Assembly: GCF_900107845.1 (NCBI RefSeq)
Contig: NZ_FNRM01000001.1
Coordinates: 103,747-167,746, forward strand
Length of the DNA stretch: 64,000 bases
From: Alkalimonas amylolytica
GTDB taxonomy: Bacteria > Pseudomonadota > Gammaproteobacteria > Enterobacterales > Alteromonadaceae
Direction of reading: 5' to 3'
The notes under the pieces are model-generated. The model searched no databases, was not told the DNA's origin, and saw only the letters and a program-made list of their open reading frames with translations. The first letter of the stretch is position 1. Each line of letters starts with the position of its first letter. Position numbers and translations under genes: made by a program. Positions 18,804 to 28,427 of this stretch are shown here, one piece after another.

Positions 18804-19217
18804 TCAGAAAGTGGCCACTACCCGGATGCTATCATCGACATCGCTTGCCGAAATATAACCTATAGCTGATGGATCTGCCGCAACCGCTGCTTTCATCGCT
18901 GCAGCATTAGGGTGCTCGGCCGGAGGAGTACCTTTTCCGGTAAACACCAATCTGGACCAATATGCTTTTAACTGCGCCGAGCTGCGATTCAGTACCTGAG
19001 TATCGAAATGCTCTCGGGCGGGTACGCCTTCTGCCAGGTTCAAAGGGGTGGCCCGACTGCCGTCGCTAAAGCTATTTCCTCTTCCTAAAAACAAACGATT
19101 CAGTTCTGACTGATCGACACTCGCATTGTTGGCTGGATGCACAATTATCGCAATTTCAGCAACTACCGAGCCACTTAGTAGTAGCAACACAGCAAGCATG
19201 GCTTTTACATAACTCAT
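18804..19217 (-). CDS. Small PstS-like periplasmic substrate-binding protein (copy 2)
   Basis: A 137-residue exported protein with signal peptide (about residues 1-20). It resembles one lobe of phosphate-type ABC substrate-binding proteins: IAIIVHPANNASVDQSELNRLFLGRG, then LNLAEGVPAREHF, SSAQLKAYWSRLVFTGKGTPP, and GYISASDVDD. At about half the length of true PstS it lacks a second full lobe, and no ABC permease or ATPase gene is nearby, so a transport role is unproven. It is clearly paralogous to the gene at 20331-20753, sharing the SSAQLKAYW and LVFTGKGTPP segments. A strong AAGGAGG precedes the start. Last gene of the cassette operon. Confidence 0.85.
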   Translation of the reverse strand: MSYVKAMLAVLLLLSGSVVAEIAIIVHPANNASVDQSELNRLFLGRGNSFSDGSRATPLNLAEGVPAREHFDTQVLNRSSAQLKAYWSRLVFTGKGTPPAEHPNAAAMKAAVAADPSAIGYISASDVDDSIRVVATF

Positions 19218-19226
19218 AGCACCTCC

Positions 19227-20312
19227 TTAAAAGACCAGGTCAACACCGAAGGAAATCGATTTACTGTCACCCGCAACTTCCCAACCGGGTACACCTTTAT
19301 CCTTAACGTCGTCGTATTGAATCTTAAAAGCAGCATTGGAATGAAAGTCCCAACGCAAACCAAGGCTGGTTGTGCTGTGCTTTTCATTCTCACTGTCAAA
19401 ATCAGCGTACGACAGGTAAGGCGTGAAAGCATTTATTCGGTAGCCAGCCGATACCATGTAAGTATCAAACTTACCGCCATCAAGATCCAAGCGGTTTAAC
19501 TCTGATAACAACAACCAGTCACCAAAATCCATATTGACTGAGATGCCGGCAAATTTGCCCCGTCGGGTCAGAGAGTCCCCCCAGGTCACCCGCTCAACCA
19601 CACCACCGACGGTGCGATAACGCTCGTTTATGTAGGTCATGTAGGTAAGGCGAATATCCAGCCAGTCTTTATTCAGATTGATCACCCCCCCTATGATATC
19701 TTTCCAAATCTCACGAATTGGATTGGAGCCGAAAAACTGTGACAACAGTTTATTTTCCTGATCATCCTCGCGGCCGGTATAAATATTACCGCTAATATCC
19801 CAGTCACCAACAAAGTAGTTAAACTGAGCATTGATACCGGTGTAATTAAAGATTTGCCAAGTGTAATTATCTGCCGGTGGCCGGATCCATAAATAGGCAT
19901 AGCCCACATCAAAAAAGTCTGAGTAATAATACAATGGTAAACGCTTTTTGCCTGCCTGCAGTGTCCAGTTCTCATTTAAATCGTAGGACAAATAGGCCCA
20001 TTCAAAGCGGGCATCAAAGTCATCGGCTCCTCTTGCGACCACTTGCGCCGTGGCCGACAAACCATCCATCAGATTTGCCCTAAACTGCAAGCCAAATCGA
20101 GTATCCGGCTTGAAAGTCCAATCCTTTTCATAGACTCCAACCAATGGATAATTAGCCAAAAAAGTTGGAGGTAAATCAAAGCCCTCAACCCCACTTCCGC
20201 TAAGTACCCGACCGCCAATCACGGAGGCATAGCCTGAGATATCTATATTCGCATGGGCCAATGGCTGCATCAGCAGCAAACCCGTCGCCGTCGCTATCAA
20301 GGTTTTCTTCAT
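19227..20312 (-). CDS. Predicted outer-membrane beta-barrel porin (copy 2)
   Basis: About 361 residues with a signal peptide (MKKTLIATATGLLLMQPLAHA) and alternating hydrophobic beta strands ending in the aromatic C-terminal residue (GVDLVF) typical of outer-membrane barrels recognised by BAM. It is related to the porin at 20764-21894: both share ...DDFDARFEWA and SDF.DVG.AY segments. Whether it is a specific channel, and for what, cannot be read from sequence; pairing with a PstS-like protein suggests an anion such as phosphate (inference). The frame opens at MEQEN, but AGGAGA favours the Met at 20312 or 20315. It is 10 bases upstream of its partner. Confidence 0.83.
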   Translation of the reverse strand: MKKTLIATATGLLLMQPLAHANIDISGYASVIGGRVLSGSGVEGFDLPPTFLANYPLVGVYEKDWTFKPDTRFGLQFRANLMDGLSATAQVVARGADDFDARFEWAYLSYDLNENWTLQAGKKRLPLYYYSDFFDVGYAYLWIRPPADNYTWQIFNYTGINAQFNYFVGDWDISGNIYTGREDDQENKLLSQFFGSNPIREIWKDIIGGVINLNKDWLDIRLTYMTYINERYRTVGGVVERVTWGDSLTRRGKFAGISVNMDFGDWLLLSELNRLDLDGGKFDTYMVSAGYRINAFTPYLSYADFDSENEKHSTTSLGLRWDFHSNAAFKIQYDDVKDKGVPGWEVAGDSKSISFGVDLVF

Positions 20313-20330
20313 CATGTTCTCCTGCTCCAC

Positions 20331-20753
20331 CTAATCAAGTTGCAACACAACCCGAACCCGCTCATCCGCTGCCGATGCAGGGACATAACCTATGATGCTG
20401 GGATTGGTAGCAACCAATTTCAGCACCTCTTCGTGTGAATCAGCTTCTTGCGGTGGTGTGCCTTTACCGGTAAACACCAACTTCGACCAATAGGCCTTTA
20501 ACTGAGCAGAACTCCGACTCAAAGCGCGCTGATCAAAGATTTCACGTGCTGGCATACCTTCTGCCAGATTAATGGGCACCGCCGACTCACCATTGGGAAA
20601 AGTTCTGGCCCGGCCAAGGTACAGTCTTGACACATCATCAGTAGTTAACTCAATGGCATTGGTCGGATGAACAACAATGACCAATGCATCTGCCAACACC
20701 GACGCGTTAAGCGCGAGAACTGCGACCAGTGCAGGAATGCATCTGAAGTTCAT
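20331..20753 (-). CDS. Small PstS-like periplasmic substrate-binding protein (copy 1)
   Basis: A 140-residue exported protein (signal peptide about residues 1-21, ending SVLA). Motifs parallel copy 2: VIVVHPTNAIELTTDDVSRLYLGRA, INLAEGMPAREIF, SSAQLKAYWSKLVFTGKGTPP, GYVPASAADE. The ATG at 20753 with AAGGAG upstream is preferred to an in-frame ATG at 20792, which would put the hydrophobic segment too far in and overlap the preceding porin. This is the PBP-like phosphate-binding family by pattern; its ligand and partners are unknown. Confidence 0.85.
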   Translation of the reverse strand: MNFRCIPALVAVLALNASVLADALVIVVHPTNAIELTTDDVSRLYLGRARTFPNGESAVPINLAEGMPAREIFDQRALSRSSAQLKAYWSKLVFTGKGTPPQEADSHEEVLKLVATNPSIIGYVPASAADERVRVVLQLD

Positions 20754-20763
20754 ATCATTCTCC

Positions 20764-21894
20764 TTAAAATACAATATCGACGCCGACAGCAACCAGATCG
20801 CTACGGTTGTCAGTTAGGGTATTTTTTTCATTGCTGTACTGTATTTTAAATGCCGCTGCCGGGTGAAAGTCATAACGTAAACCGGCATTCCAGGTCTTGG
20901 TATCTACCGACTGGCTTTCTACTACAGCAATCACAGGTTGTAATAATTGAGCCGGCAGTAATGGGGTGTATGGCTGGTATATGTCTGATTTGCTGCGGTG
21001 ATCTTCCCGTTCAAAGGAAACAAAAGGTGTGATGCTGTCAAAACGATAGCCCACTGACAGATAATAATTTTCTCGCTTGGCAAAGAAAGAGTTTTTAACA
21101 TTGATGCGATTGTACTCAGAAATCAGTACCCACTCCCCCTGATCCATGGTGATACCAAGACCAATAAACTGACTTTGATCATCGTTAAAATCAAGCGCAG
21201 AGACCAAGTCGGGTACGCCTGCCTGCGTTAAACCGCTAAAGAGTGGCGCTAGCCCCGGAGCATCAATGCTTACTTTGCCGCTTAAATAAGCAGTACGCAC
21301 CGACCACCAGCCCCGCTCCAGCTCCCAGGTTACGCCGGCAATGTTATTTATATCCGCCCTGGCTGGATTACCAGCCAAGCTGATATTACCGCTGAAGGAA
21401 CCAAGCAGCAGTTGCAGGGTGGAATCAAACTCTCCCAGTTGCGTGGTCCGGTAAAGCGATAGTCCTTCCAGGTTATTAAATCCCAAGCCGTAAACGCCCT
21501 GAGGTACCCGTAACCAGTCGTAGGCAAAGCCTACATCCATAAAATCAGAGAAGCGATAAAATGGGGTACGGAGCCGGCCAGCATTAATCCGCATCGTATC
21601 GGACAACTCATAGGTCAAAAATGCCCACTCAAAGCGGGCATCAAAATCATTACTGCCCCGCCCCATCAGCTGAGCGGTAACTGACAAGCGATCACCTAAA
21701 TCTGAGCGAACCTGGATAGCAAATAAACTTTCGTTTTTAAAGTCCCATTCATTGGTATAACCATACAGTGATTTATCACTGGCTGTACTCATCCCACCCT
21801 TGATTGAAGCAAAACCATTCATGTGCACATTTGCACTTGCAACACCACTGCAGAGAACACTCACCAGGCTGATCGCCAAGATAGATTTCTTCAT
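20764..21894 (-). CDS. Predicted outer-membrane beta-barrel porin (copy 1)
   Basis: About 376 residues with a signal peptide (MKKSILAISLVSVLCSGVASA), repeated amphipathic strands and a terminal Phe (VAVGVDIVF), all typical of Gram-negative porins. It is the first gene of a four-gene unit porin-PBP-porin-PBP. GGAGAG sits 6 bases before the Met at 21894, which is therefore preferred to the ATG at 21900. Similarity to copy 2 is spread over the whole length, so this is a tandem duplication of a two-gene module, now diverged. Specificity is unknown. Confidence 0.83.
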   Translation of the reverse strand: MKKSILAISLVSVLCSGVASANVHMNGFASIKGGMSTASDKSLYGYTNEWDFKNESLFAIQVRSDLGDRLSVTAQLMGRGSNDFDARFEWAFLTYELSDTMRINAGRLRTPFYRFSDFMDVGFAYDWLRVPQGVYGLGFNNLEGLSLYRTTQLGEFDSTLQLLLGSFSGNISLAGNPARADINNIAGVTWELERGWWSVRTAYLSGKVSIDAPGLAPLFSGLTQAGVPDLVSALDFNDDQSQFIGLGITMDQGEWVLISEYNRINVKNSFFAKRENYYLSVGYRFDSITPFVSFEREDHRSKSDIYQPYTPLLPAQLLQPVIAVVESQSVDTKTWNAGLRYDFHPAAAFKIQYSNEKNTLTDNRSDLVAVGVDIVF

Positions 21895-21957
21895 CAACAT
21901 CTCTCCGAAAAAAATAATGGAAGAATCCGGGAACTTTTTTCAGCCTAGTTCAGAGAT

Positions 21958-22010
21958 GTAAAAAAGCCAGTAAAAGCCAGAAAAAACAACTTTCTGGCCT
22001 TTAACTGGCT
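21958..22010 (-). terminator. Terminator of the isc operon
   Basis: Long imperfect hairpin: on the minus strand AGCCAGTTAAAGGCCAGAAA pairs with TTTCTGGCTTTTACTGGCT (one bulge) and is followed by TTTTTTAC. It begins about 40 bases after the fdx stop. It also separates isc from the porin operon promoter region. Confidence 0.75.
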
Positions 22011-22048
22011 CTAAAATGGGAAACTTAGATCAAGGCAGATCAAAAAAT

Positions 22049-22387
22049 CTAATGGTTTTCACTCACCATATTGATGGTGTACTTAGGAATTTCGACGACT
22101 AAGTCTTCATCAGCTATATGCGCCTGACAACCCAAGCGGGATTCAGGCTCCAGGCCCCAGGCTTTATCCAGCATGTCATCTTCCAGCTCATCGCTTTCAT
22201 TTAAGCTGTAAAAACCTTCCCGTACCACCACATGACAGGTGGTGCAGGCACAGGACTTTTCACAGGCATGCTCAATCGAAATACCGTTACGCAACGCTAC
22301 ATCTAAAATGGTATCGCCTTTGGCCGCTTCAAGCTCGGCACCTTGTGGGCACAGTTCTGCATGCGGCAGAAAAATAATTTTTGGCAT
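22049..22387 (-). CDS. fdx: ISC-type [2Fe-2S] ferredoxin
   Basis: Electron donor for iron-sulfur cluster assembly on IscU. The 112 residues contain the adrenodoxin-like cluster ligands CX5CX2C in HACEKSCACTTCHVV and a later Cys in LGCQAH. It is the last isc gene here, 2 bases after hscA. The small iscX gene that often follows is absent; the next genes are porins. Confidence 0.97.
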   Translation of the reverse strand: MPKIIFLPHAELCPQGAELEAAKGDTILDVALRNGISIEHACEKSCACTTCHVVVREGFYSLNESDELEDDMLDKAWGLEPESRLGCQAHIADEDLVVEIPKYTINMVSENH

Positions 22388-22389
22388 GG

Positions 22390-24249
22390 TTAAACCTCAT
22401 CCACCTTGTGCCCTTTCAGAGCGTTTCGAATTGATTGATCCATTCTAAGGGCTGCAAACTGATCGGTGCTGTTGTTGACACGCTCAATGGCCACTTTGAT
22501 GGCATCGGGATCATCGCCCTGCCGTTGCTGCTGCAATTCGGTCAGTTGCAGCTCAATACGCTTGCGTTCTTCAGTCTCCAGTAGGTGACCATCGCTTGCC
22601 AGGGCTGCACGTACAGCCTCCAGTACCCGATCGGCCTCCACCTGTTGCTCCAGCAGCATGCGTTGTTGCATATCGGCTTTGGCGTGCTGCATCGAGCCTG
22701 TGATCATGCTCATTATCTGCTCATCAGTCAGCCCATAAGATGGCTTGACTTCAATACTGGCAACCACTCCGCTGCTTTTTTCCTGCGCCGTGACATGCAA
22801 GAGACCATCGGCATCGACCTGGAAAGTGACCCGGATATGGGCTCCGCCGGCTGGCATAGGTGGAATGCCATGCAGCTCAAAGCGCGCCAGCGAGCGATTA
22901 TCAGCCACCAGCTCACGTTCACCCTGCAGCACATGAATGGCCATCGCGGTCTGACCATCTTTGAAGGTGGTAAACTCCTGAGCTTTGGCCACCGGGATCA
23001 CGGTATTGCGCGGAATAATTTTTTCCACAAGACCGCCCATGGTTTCAAGCCCCAAAGACAAGGGGATCACATCCAGCAGCAGCGTATCCTGTTCGCTTTT
23101 GTTGCCAACCAATACATTGGCCTGAATAGCTGCACCGAGAGCCACCACCTGGTCTGGATCAATGGACGTCAATGGCTCTTGACCAAATAGCTCAGCCACT
23201 GTCTGACGCACCAGCGGTACCCGGGTGGAACCTCCCACCATCACTACCGACAAAACCTGATCCAGCTGAAGGCCAGCATCGCGTACAGCGGATTTACAAG
23301 CTAGCAGAGTTTTACGCACCAGTGGCTGAACCAAGCTTTCAAAAGTCGCGCGATCAAGGCTACCACGGAATTCATCATCGCCAAGTGGCAGTACGAAATC
23401 AGCTTCAGCAACCTGGCTCAGTTGTTCTTTTAACCGTCGCGCTAATAGTTTGTACTCGCGCAAGCTCTGGGCTGAACGCTCTGTTTCGCCGGTTTGTTCA
23501 AGTAACCAACCAACAATGGCCTGATCAAAATCATCCCCACCCAGCGCTGAGTTGCCACCGGTGGCCAATACCTCGAACACGCCTTTTTGCAGACGCAGGA
23601 TGGAAATATCAAAGGTGCCACCGCCTAAATCATAAACAGCCACCACCCCTTCCTGGCCGGAGTCCAGACCATAGGCCAAAGCTGCAGCGGTTGGCTCATT
23701 CAGTAATCGCAGGACATTAAGGCCTGCAAGCCGGGCAGCATCTTTGGTGGCCTGACGCTGGGCATCATCAAAATAGGCCGGCACGGTAATTACCACACCG
23801 GTTAGCTCACCGGCTAAATGCTCGCTGGCGATAGCGTGCAGACGCTTGAGAATTTCTGCCGATACTTCAACCGGGTTTTTTACGCCCTGCCGTGTTTGCA
23901 AGGCCAACAGGCCGGATTGGTCCACCAGCTGGTAAGGCAACTGCTCCGCCTGGTTGGCGATTTCAGCAAAGCCCCGGCCCATAAAGCGCTTGACCGATAA
24001 AATGGTATTCTCAGCGTCAAATACCGCTGCATCCAGGGCGGACTGGCCGACGTCGGTCTTATCCTCACTGACAAAGCGCACAGCAGATGGCACCATCGGC
24101 TGATCATCGCTGCCCATCAGAATTTGCGCTTCGCCACTGCGTACCGTGGCAACCAGAGAATTGGTGGTGCCCAGATCAATGCCAGCGGCCAGTTTGTGTT
24201 GATGCGGCGCCGAGCTTTGTCCTGGCTCAGCGATTTGTAGTAATGCCAT
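22390..24249 (-). CDS. hscA: Fe-S assembly Hsp70 chaperone HscA
   Basis: Specialised DnaK-type chaperone that, with HscB, releases clusters from IscU. The 619 residues show [13 protein letters not shown] (phosphate-1 loop), [27 protein letters not shown] and the substrate-binding domain, with a shorter C-terminal tail than DnaK, as is usual for HscA. It sits between hscB (11-base gap) and fdx. Confidence 0.97.
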   Translation of the reverse strand: MALLQIAEPGQSSAPHQHKLAAGIDLGTTNSLVATVRSGEAQILMGSDDQPMVPSAVRFVSEDKTDVGQSALDAAVFDAENTILSVKRFMGRGFAEIANQAEQLPYQLVDQSGLLALQTRQGVKNPVEVSAEILKRLHAIASEHLAGELTGVVITVPAYFDDAQRQATKDAARLAGLNVLRLLNEPTAAALAYGLDSGQEGVVAVYDLGGGTFDISILRLQKGVFEVLATGGNSALGGDDFDQAIVGWLLEQTGETERSAQSLREYKLLARRLKEQLSQVAEADFVLPLGDDEFRGSLDRATFESLVQPLVRKTLLACKSAVRDAGLQLDQVLSVVMVGGSTRVPLVRQTVAELFGQEPLTSIDPDQVVALGAAIQANVLVGNKSEQDTLLLDVIPLSLGLETMGGLVEKIIPRNTVIPVAKAQEFTTFKDGQTAMAIHVLQGERELVADNRSLARFELHGIPPMPAGGAHIRVTFQVDADGLLHVTAQEKSSGVVASIEVKPSYGLTDEQIMSMITGSMQHAKADMQQRMLLEQQVEADRVLEAVRAALASDGHLLETEERKRIELQLTELQQQRQGDDPDAIKVAIERVNNSTDQFAALRMDQSIRNALKGHKVDEV

Positions 24250-24260
24250 GGGTAATTGTC

Positions 24261-24782
24261 TTATCGTTGCTGTTCAATAAACTCAAGCTCTTGCTGCAGT
24301 TTATCAAAGAATTTAAGTTTACGAAGAAGAGATGCGGCGTGTTGATTGCCGGTTTCTGATTGCGTTTCCAGCGCTTGGCTAAGCTCATTGCGCAGTTGCT
24401 GCTGGCCTTGCTGCAGCTCCTGCTCCAACTGCTGTTGCAGCCCCTGGGTTTGCTCGGGAGCAGAAGCAATCTCGGCCAGTTGCTCACGCAGCTCCATTTG
24501 CTGCATTAAAAAAACCGGGTCCTGAAAGCTTTGTTGTTCGTGCTTAAGATCAATGCCACGGCATTGCAACAAGTATTCAGCACGGCGCAGAGGATGCTTG
24601 AGTGTTTGGAAGGCATCGTTGATCAAGGCCGCTTGCTGGACCGATTGGCGCCGGTCGCGCTCGCTGGCGTTGGCAAAATTATCCGGGTGAAACCGGCGTT
24701 GCAGCTTTAAATAGTGCTGGCTCAGCAGGGCTGCATCCAGCTCCATGCTTTGTGGAAGTTGAAACAACTCAAAATAATTCAA
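24261..24782 (-). CDS. hscB: Fe-S assembly J-domain co-chaperone HscB
   Basis: Co-chaperone that delivers IscU to HscA and stimulates its ATPase. 173 residues from a TTG start, matching the usual 171 or so. The J domain has the HPD motif ([12 protein letters not shown]), followed by a C-terminal three-helix bundle rich in Gln and Glu. The frame is open further upstream to an ATG at 24824, but that would add 14 unconserved residues inside iscA. The TTG at 24782 gives the family start LNYFELFQL with AGGA at good spacing, overlapping the iscA stop. Confidence 0.93.
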   Translation of the reverse strand: MNYFELFQLPQSMELDAALLSQHYLKLQRRFHPDNFANASERDRRQSVQQAALINDAFQTLKHPLRRAEYLLQCRGIDLKHEQQSFQDPVFLMQQMELREQLAEIASAPEQTQGLQQQLEQELQQGQQQLRNELSQALETQSETGNQHAASLLRKLKFFDKLQQELEFIEQQR

Positions 24783-24793
24783 GGGCCATGTTC

Positions 24794-25117
24794 CTACACT
24801 GTGAAACTTTCGCCGCAACCACACTCACCATTGACATTGGGGTTGTTAAACTTGAAACCTTCGTTTAACCCTTCCCGGGTAAAATCCAGCTGAGTGCCAT
24901 CAATGTAGACCAGGCTCTTGCCATCCACTATCAACTTAATGCCTTGCTGATCGAAAACTTCATCGTCCGGATTCAGCTCATCTACAAACTCAAGCACATA
25001 AGCAAGGCCGGAGCAACCAGTGGTTTTCACACCAACCCGCAGCCCGATGCCTTTACCACGATTGCTGAGAAAATGGCGAACCCGGTCCGCCGCTGCATCC
25101 GTCATTGTTATGGCCAT
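24794..25117 (-). CDS. iscA: Iron-sulfur cluster assembly protein IscA
   Basis: A-type carrier that receives and transfers Fe-S clusters or iron. The 107 residues contain the three invariant cysteines: one in [13 protein letters not shown] (about residue 35) and two in the C-terminal GECGCGESF. It starts 2 bases after iscU ends. Confidence 0.98.
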   Translation of the reverse strand: MAITMTDAAADRVRHFLSNRGKGIGLRVGVKTTGCSGLAYVLEFVDELNPDDEVFDQQGIKLIVDGKSLVYIDGTQLDFTREGLNEGFKFNNPNVNGECGCGESFTV

Positions 25118-25119
25118 GC

Positions 25120-25509
25120 TTACCCCTGAGCACCTTGCTTTTGCTTGTAATCGGCAATGGCTGCTTTGATGGCATCTTCAGCCAAAATGGAGCAGTGAAT
25201 TTTTACCGGAGGCAAAGCCAGCTCTTGGGCAATTTCGGTGTTGGTGATTTTTTGCGCTTCATCCAGCGTCTTCCCTTTTACCCACTCGGTAACCAGCGAA
25301 CTAGAGGCAATAGCACTGCCACAGCCATAGGTTTTAAAGCGGGCATCTTCAATCACACCCTGCTCATTCACTTTCAGTTGCAAACGCATCACATCACCAC
25401 AAGCCGGTGCACCTACCATGCCAGTCGCAATGGTTGGGTCGTCTTTGGCAAAAGAGCCAACATTGCGCGGGTTTTCGTAGTGATCGATTACTTTATTGCT
25501 GTAAGCCAT
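25120..25509 (-). CDS. iscU: Fe-S cluster scaffold IscU
   Basis: Scaffold on which IscS sulfur and iron are assembled. In 129 residues the three scaffold cysteines are visible ([24 protein letters not shown]), and the HscA-recognition motif LPPVK directly precedes the last. It lies 30 bases after iscS. Confidence 0.99.
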   Translation of the reverse strand: MAYSNKVIDHYENPRNVGSFAKDDPTIATGMVGAPACGDVMRLQLKVNEQGVIEDARFKTYGCGSAIASSSLVTEWVKGKTLDEAQKITNTEIAQELALPPVKIHCSILAEDAIKAAIADYKQKQGAQG

Positions 25510-25539
25510 TGCTTTAACCTCCTGAGTCAGTTACTTCGT

Positions 25540-26754
25540 TTAGTGAGCAACCCACTCTACTGAATTTAAGTCGATGCCATCTTTGTACATATCCCATAAC
25601 GGCGACATTTCGCGCAGCCGGGTGATGGCCTCGTTGACAATTTTCACAGTATGATCGATGTCTGCTTCGGTAGTGTAACGACCAATACTAAAGCGGATAG
25701 AGCTGTGTGCCAGCTCATCGCTCAACCCAAGCGCCCGCAGAACATAAGAAGGCTCCAGGCTGGCAGAGGTGCAGGCTGACCCCGATGAAACAGCAATATC
25801 TTTCAGAGCCATGATCAGCGACTCGCCTTCCACATAGTTAAAGCTGATGTTGGTGATACCCGGCACGCGCTGTGCTTCATCACCGTTTAAAAACACCTGC
25901 TCAATATCCTTTACGCCATCCCACAGCCGTTGACGCAGAGTTTCAAAGCGCTGGCGCTCTGCTGCCATTTCCTCTTTAGCAATACGGAAGGCTTCGCCCA
26001 TACCCACCAGTTGGTGCGTTGCCAAAGTACCAGAGCGCATGCCGCGCTCATGACCACCACCATGAGTCTGTGCTTCCAGCCGAATTCGAGGTTTACGCCG
26101 AACGTACAAGGCACCAACCCCTTTAGGGCCATAAATTTTATGGGCTGAAAACGACATCAGATCCACTTTTAACTGTTGCAGATCGATATCGACTTTACCT
26201 GCAGCCTGGGCCGCATCGACATGAAATACGATGCCCTTTTCCCGGCACAACTCACCGATAGCAGGTATGTCCTGAATCACACCAATTTCATTGTTGACGA
26301 ACATCACGCTGATCAAAACGGTGTCTGGCCGGATTGCTGCTTTAAGTACCTCAAGATCAATTAAACCATTGGCTGCGACATCCAGGTAGGTCACTTCGTA
26401 CCCTTCCCGCTCCAGCGCACGCATGGTATCCAGCACTGCTTTGTGCTCAGTTTTCAGGGTAATTAAATGCTTGCCTTTCTTATGGTAGAAGCCAGCAACA
26501 CCTTTAATGGCCAGGTTATTGGATTCGGTGGCGCCTGAAGTCCAAACGATTTCACGCGGATCGGCATTGACCAACTCTGCCACCTGACTGCGAGCCAGTT
26601 CAACTGCCTCTTCAGCTTGCCAACCAAAGCGGTGTGAGCGCGATGCAGGATTGCCGTACTGGCCATCAAAGGTCAGGTACTGCATCATTTTTTCAGCCAC
26701 TCGCTGATCGACCGGGGTGGTTGCCGCATAATCCAAATAAATAGGTAACTTCAT
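25540..26754 (-). CDS. iscS: Cysteine desulfurase IscS
   Basis: PLP enzyme that removes sulfur from cysteine for Fe-S clusters, tRNA thiolation and other uses. 404 residues. The PLP lysine is in [12 protein letters not shown], and the catalytic cysteine loop is [21 protein letters not shown]. The C-terminus SVEWVAH, which contacts IscU in the family, is present. Second gene of the isc operon, 21 bases after iscR. Confidence 0.99.
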   Translation of the reverse strand: MKLPIYLDYAATTPVDQRVAEKMMQYLTFDGQYGNPASRSHRFGWQAEEAVELARSQVAELVNADPREIVWTSGATESNNLAIKGVAGFYHKKGKHLITLKTEHKAVLDTMRALEREGYEVTYLDVAANGLIDLEVLKAAIRPDTVLISVMFVNNEIGVIQDIPAIGELCREKGIVFHVDAAQAAGKVDIDLQQLKVDLMSFSAHKIYGPKGVGALYVRRKPRIRLEAQTHGGGHERGMRSGTLATHQLVGMGEAFRIAKEEMAAERQRFETLRQRLWDGVKDIEQVFLNGDEAQRVPGITNISFNYVEGESLIMALKDIAVSSGSACTSASLEPSYVLRALGLSDELAHSSIRFSIGRYTTEADIDHTVKIVNEAITRLREMSPLWDMYKDGIDLNSVEWVAH

Positions 26755-26775
26755 CTTGGGCTCCAGTTAGGCTGC

Positions 26776-27261
26776 CTACAGCTGGCAACTTACTTCAATC
26801 TTGTTTACCGGGGAGGACGCCGCTTCTGCTTTATCCTGACGTTTCGCCACACCTTGAACGTCGCTTTGTTCAACCAATTCTGCCAACGAGATACTGGTCA
26901 GGAAGTCTTCAATCCGCTGGCTTAGATCACTCCACAAACTGTGGGTCAGGCAACGCACCCCACCCTGGCAGTCGGACTTTCCCTGACAGCGGGTGGCATC
27001 GATGGATTCATCGACCGCACTGATAACTTCAGCCACGGCAATCTTTGCCGCCTCACGCCCCAGTTGATAACCACCACCCGGGCCTCGCACGCTGCTGACC
27101 AAACCACGTTTGCGTAAACGGGCAAACAGCTGCTCGAGATACGACAGTGAAATACCCTGCCGCTCAGAAATATCGGCCAGAGAGACTGGCCCGCTGCTGT
27201 GATGCAAAGCAACATCCAGCATGGCTGTCACTGCGTAGCGTCCCTTCGATGTCAATCTCAT
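26776..27261 (-). CDS. iscR: Fe-S cluster regulator IscR
   Basis: Rrf2-family transcription factor that represses its own operon when it holds a [2Fe-2S] cluster. The 161 residues have the winged helix-turn-helix ([30 protein letters not shown]) and the cluster ligands in [20 protein letters not shown] (three Cys and a His). First gene of iscRSUA-hscBA-fdx. Two IscR-type operators overlap the promoter upstream. Confidence 0.98.
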   Translation of the reverse strand: MRLTSKGRYAVTAMLDVALHHSSGPVSLADISERQGISLSYLEQLFARLRKRGLVSSVRGPGGGYQLGREAAKIAVAEVISAVDESIDATRCQGKSDCQGGVRCLTHSLWSDLSQRIEDFLTSISLAELVEQSDVQGVAKRQDKAEAASSPVNKIEVSCQL

Positions 27262-27309
27262 GCTGTACTCCGGATGGCTCTGTCATTAAGCGTTGTATTG
27301 ATAGCAGCC

Positions 27310-27366
27310 ATTGTACATTCCCGACTATTTTAGTCAAGTATTAAACCCGACAGTTTAGTCAGGTAT
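27310..27366 (-). promoter_or_regulatory. isc promoter with two tandem IscR sites
   Basis: On the minus strand TTGACT (27332-27337) and TACAAT (27310-27315) are 16 bases apart, giving a promoter about 50 bases before the iscR start. A type-1 IscR site spans 27317-27341 (GACT-N5-AGTC core and GTAT end, one mismatch to the published consensus). A second, ending at 27366, repeats the pattern 25 bases upstream with a spacer one base shorter. The arrangement matches the autoregulated iscR promoter of E. coli; the sites are predicted by eye. Confidence 0.8.
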
Positions 27367-27417
27367 TATGTCCGGCATAGCGTCCCGCTGAGCCACCATT
27401 CGGTTAACCTTGCGCAA

Positions 27418-28155
27418 CTACTTTTGTGGCTCGTTCCCCGCCAGACGCTTTTGCACTGAAGTCAGCATGCCGCGCAAAATATTGTACTCAGCCTCTTCCG
27501 GCCGTGCCCGGTTGAACAAACGTTTTAACTTGGTCATCACCAGGCCTGGGTGTTGACGAATGATAAAGCCGGTCTGATCCAGCGTTTGCTCCAGGTGCTG
27601 ATAAAAATTGTCCATCTGGCTAGCTGTTGGATAACTGACTGCATCTACAGCATCGGCATGCACAGCCTGGGCGAGCGCCGCAACACGTACCTCATAGGCG
27701 ATGATTTGCACCGCCATCGCCAGATTCAATGAACTGTAATCAGGATTGGCCGGAATACAAACATGATAATTGCACAATTGCAGTTCTTCGTTGCTTAAGC
27801 CATTGCTTTCACGGCCAAACACCAGCGCTACCGGATGACTGCCAGCTTCTTTGACGGCCAGCTCACCAAGGGCTCTTGGTTCCAGCATGGGCCATGACAG
27901 AGTGCGTGAACGCGCACTGGTGCCCACGACCAGGCCGCAATCAGCAACAGCTTGAGCCAGCGAATCAAAGTGCTCGGCTTGGCTAAGTAATTCGCTGGCG
28001 CCAGCCGAAAGTGCGTAGGCATGGCCATCCAATTCAGCTTTAGGCTGCACCAAACAAAGCTGACTTAAACCCATGGTTTTCATCGCCCTGGCAACCGAGC
28101 CAATGTTGCCGCTGTGAGTAGTTCCCACCAGTACAATTTTAATCTGATCCAGCAT
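27418..28155 (-). CDS. trmJ: tRNA (cytidine/uridine-2'-O-)-methyltransferase TrmJ
   Basis: SPOUT-family enzyme that 2'-O-methylates position 32 of tRNAs. 245 residues from the ATG at 28155, preceded by AAGGGTG; the frame continues upstream another 52 codons without family similarity. Key parts are [23 protein letters not shown] at the N-terminus, [16 protein letters not shown], and [17 protein letters not shown] forming the trefoil knot. Location upstream of iscR is the conserved order. The roughly 270-base gap on the other side, before the methyltransferase gene, shows no clear feature beyond weak promoter-like sequences. Confidence 0.96.
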   Translation of the reverse strand: MLDQIKIVLVGTTHSGNIGSVARAMKTMGLSQLCLVQPKAELDGHAYALSAGASELLSQAEHFDSLAQAVADCGLVVGTSARSRTLSWPMLEPRALGELAVKEAGSHPVALVFGRESNGLSNEELQLCNYHVCIPANPDYSSLNLAMAVQIIAYEVRVAALAQAVHADAVDAVSYPTASQMDNFYQHLEQTLDQTGFIIRQHPGLVMTKLKRLFNRARPEEAEYNILRGMLTSVQKRLAGNEPQK

Positions 28156-28427
28156 AAGGCACCCTTTTTGAAGGGGGGCTATTCTATCACAGCCAAACGC
28201 GACAGGGACAGACTCTACCCAACATAGCCTGGCGATAAAACCAAAAGAGGTAGTATCGAGGTCATGCCAGCCATTGGTTATAGTCAACAGCTGAACGGTA
28301 AATCGCTGCATTTTTTGCTGGCCTTTGCTACACTAACCCACCTCGGCGGTGTGCGTGGTGTCCAGCCAATCCGATCCTGGACGCACCGGGTATAAACAAT
28401 GCTTCCAACCCTATAAAGGATACCCTC

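Noticed and set aside
22585-23720. Two long plus-strand frames opposite hscA
   Set aside because: Shadows created by codon bias of hscA; composition rich in His, Gln and Pro without motifs.
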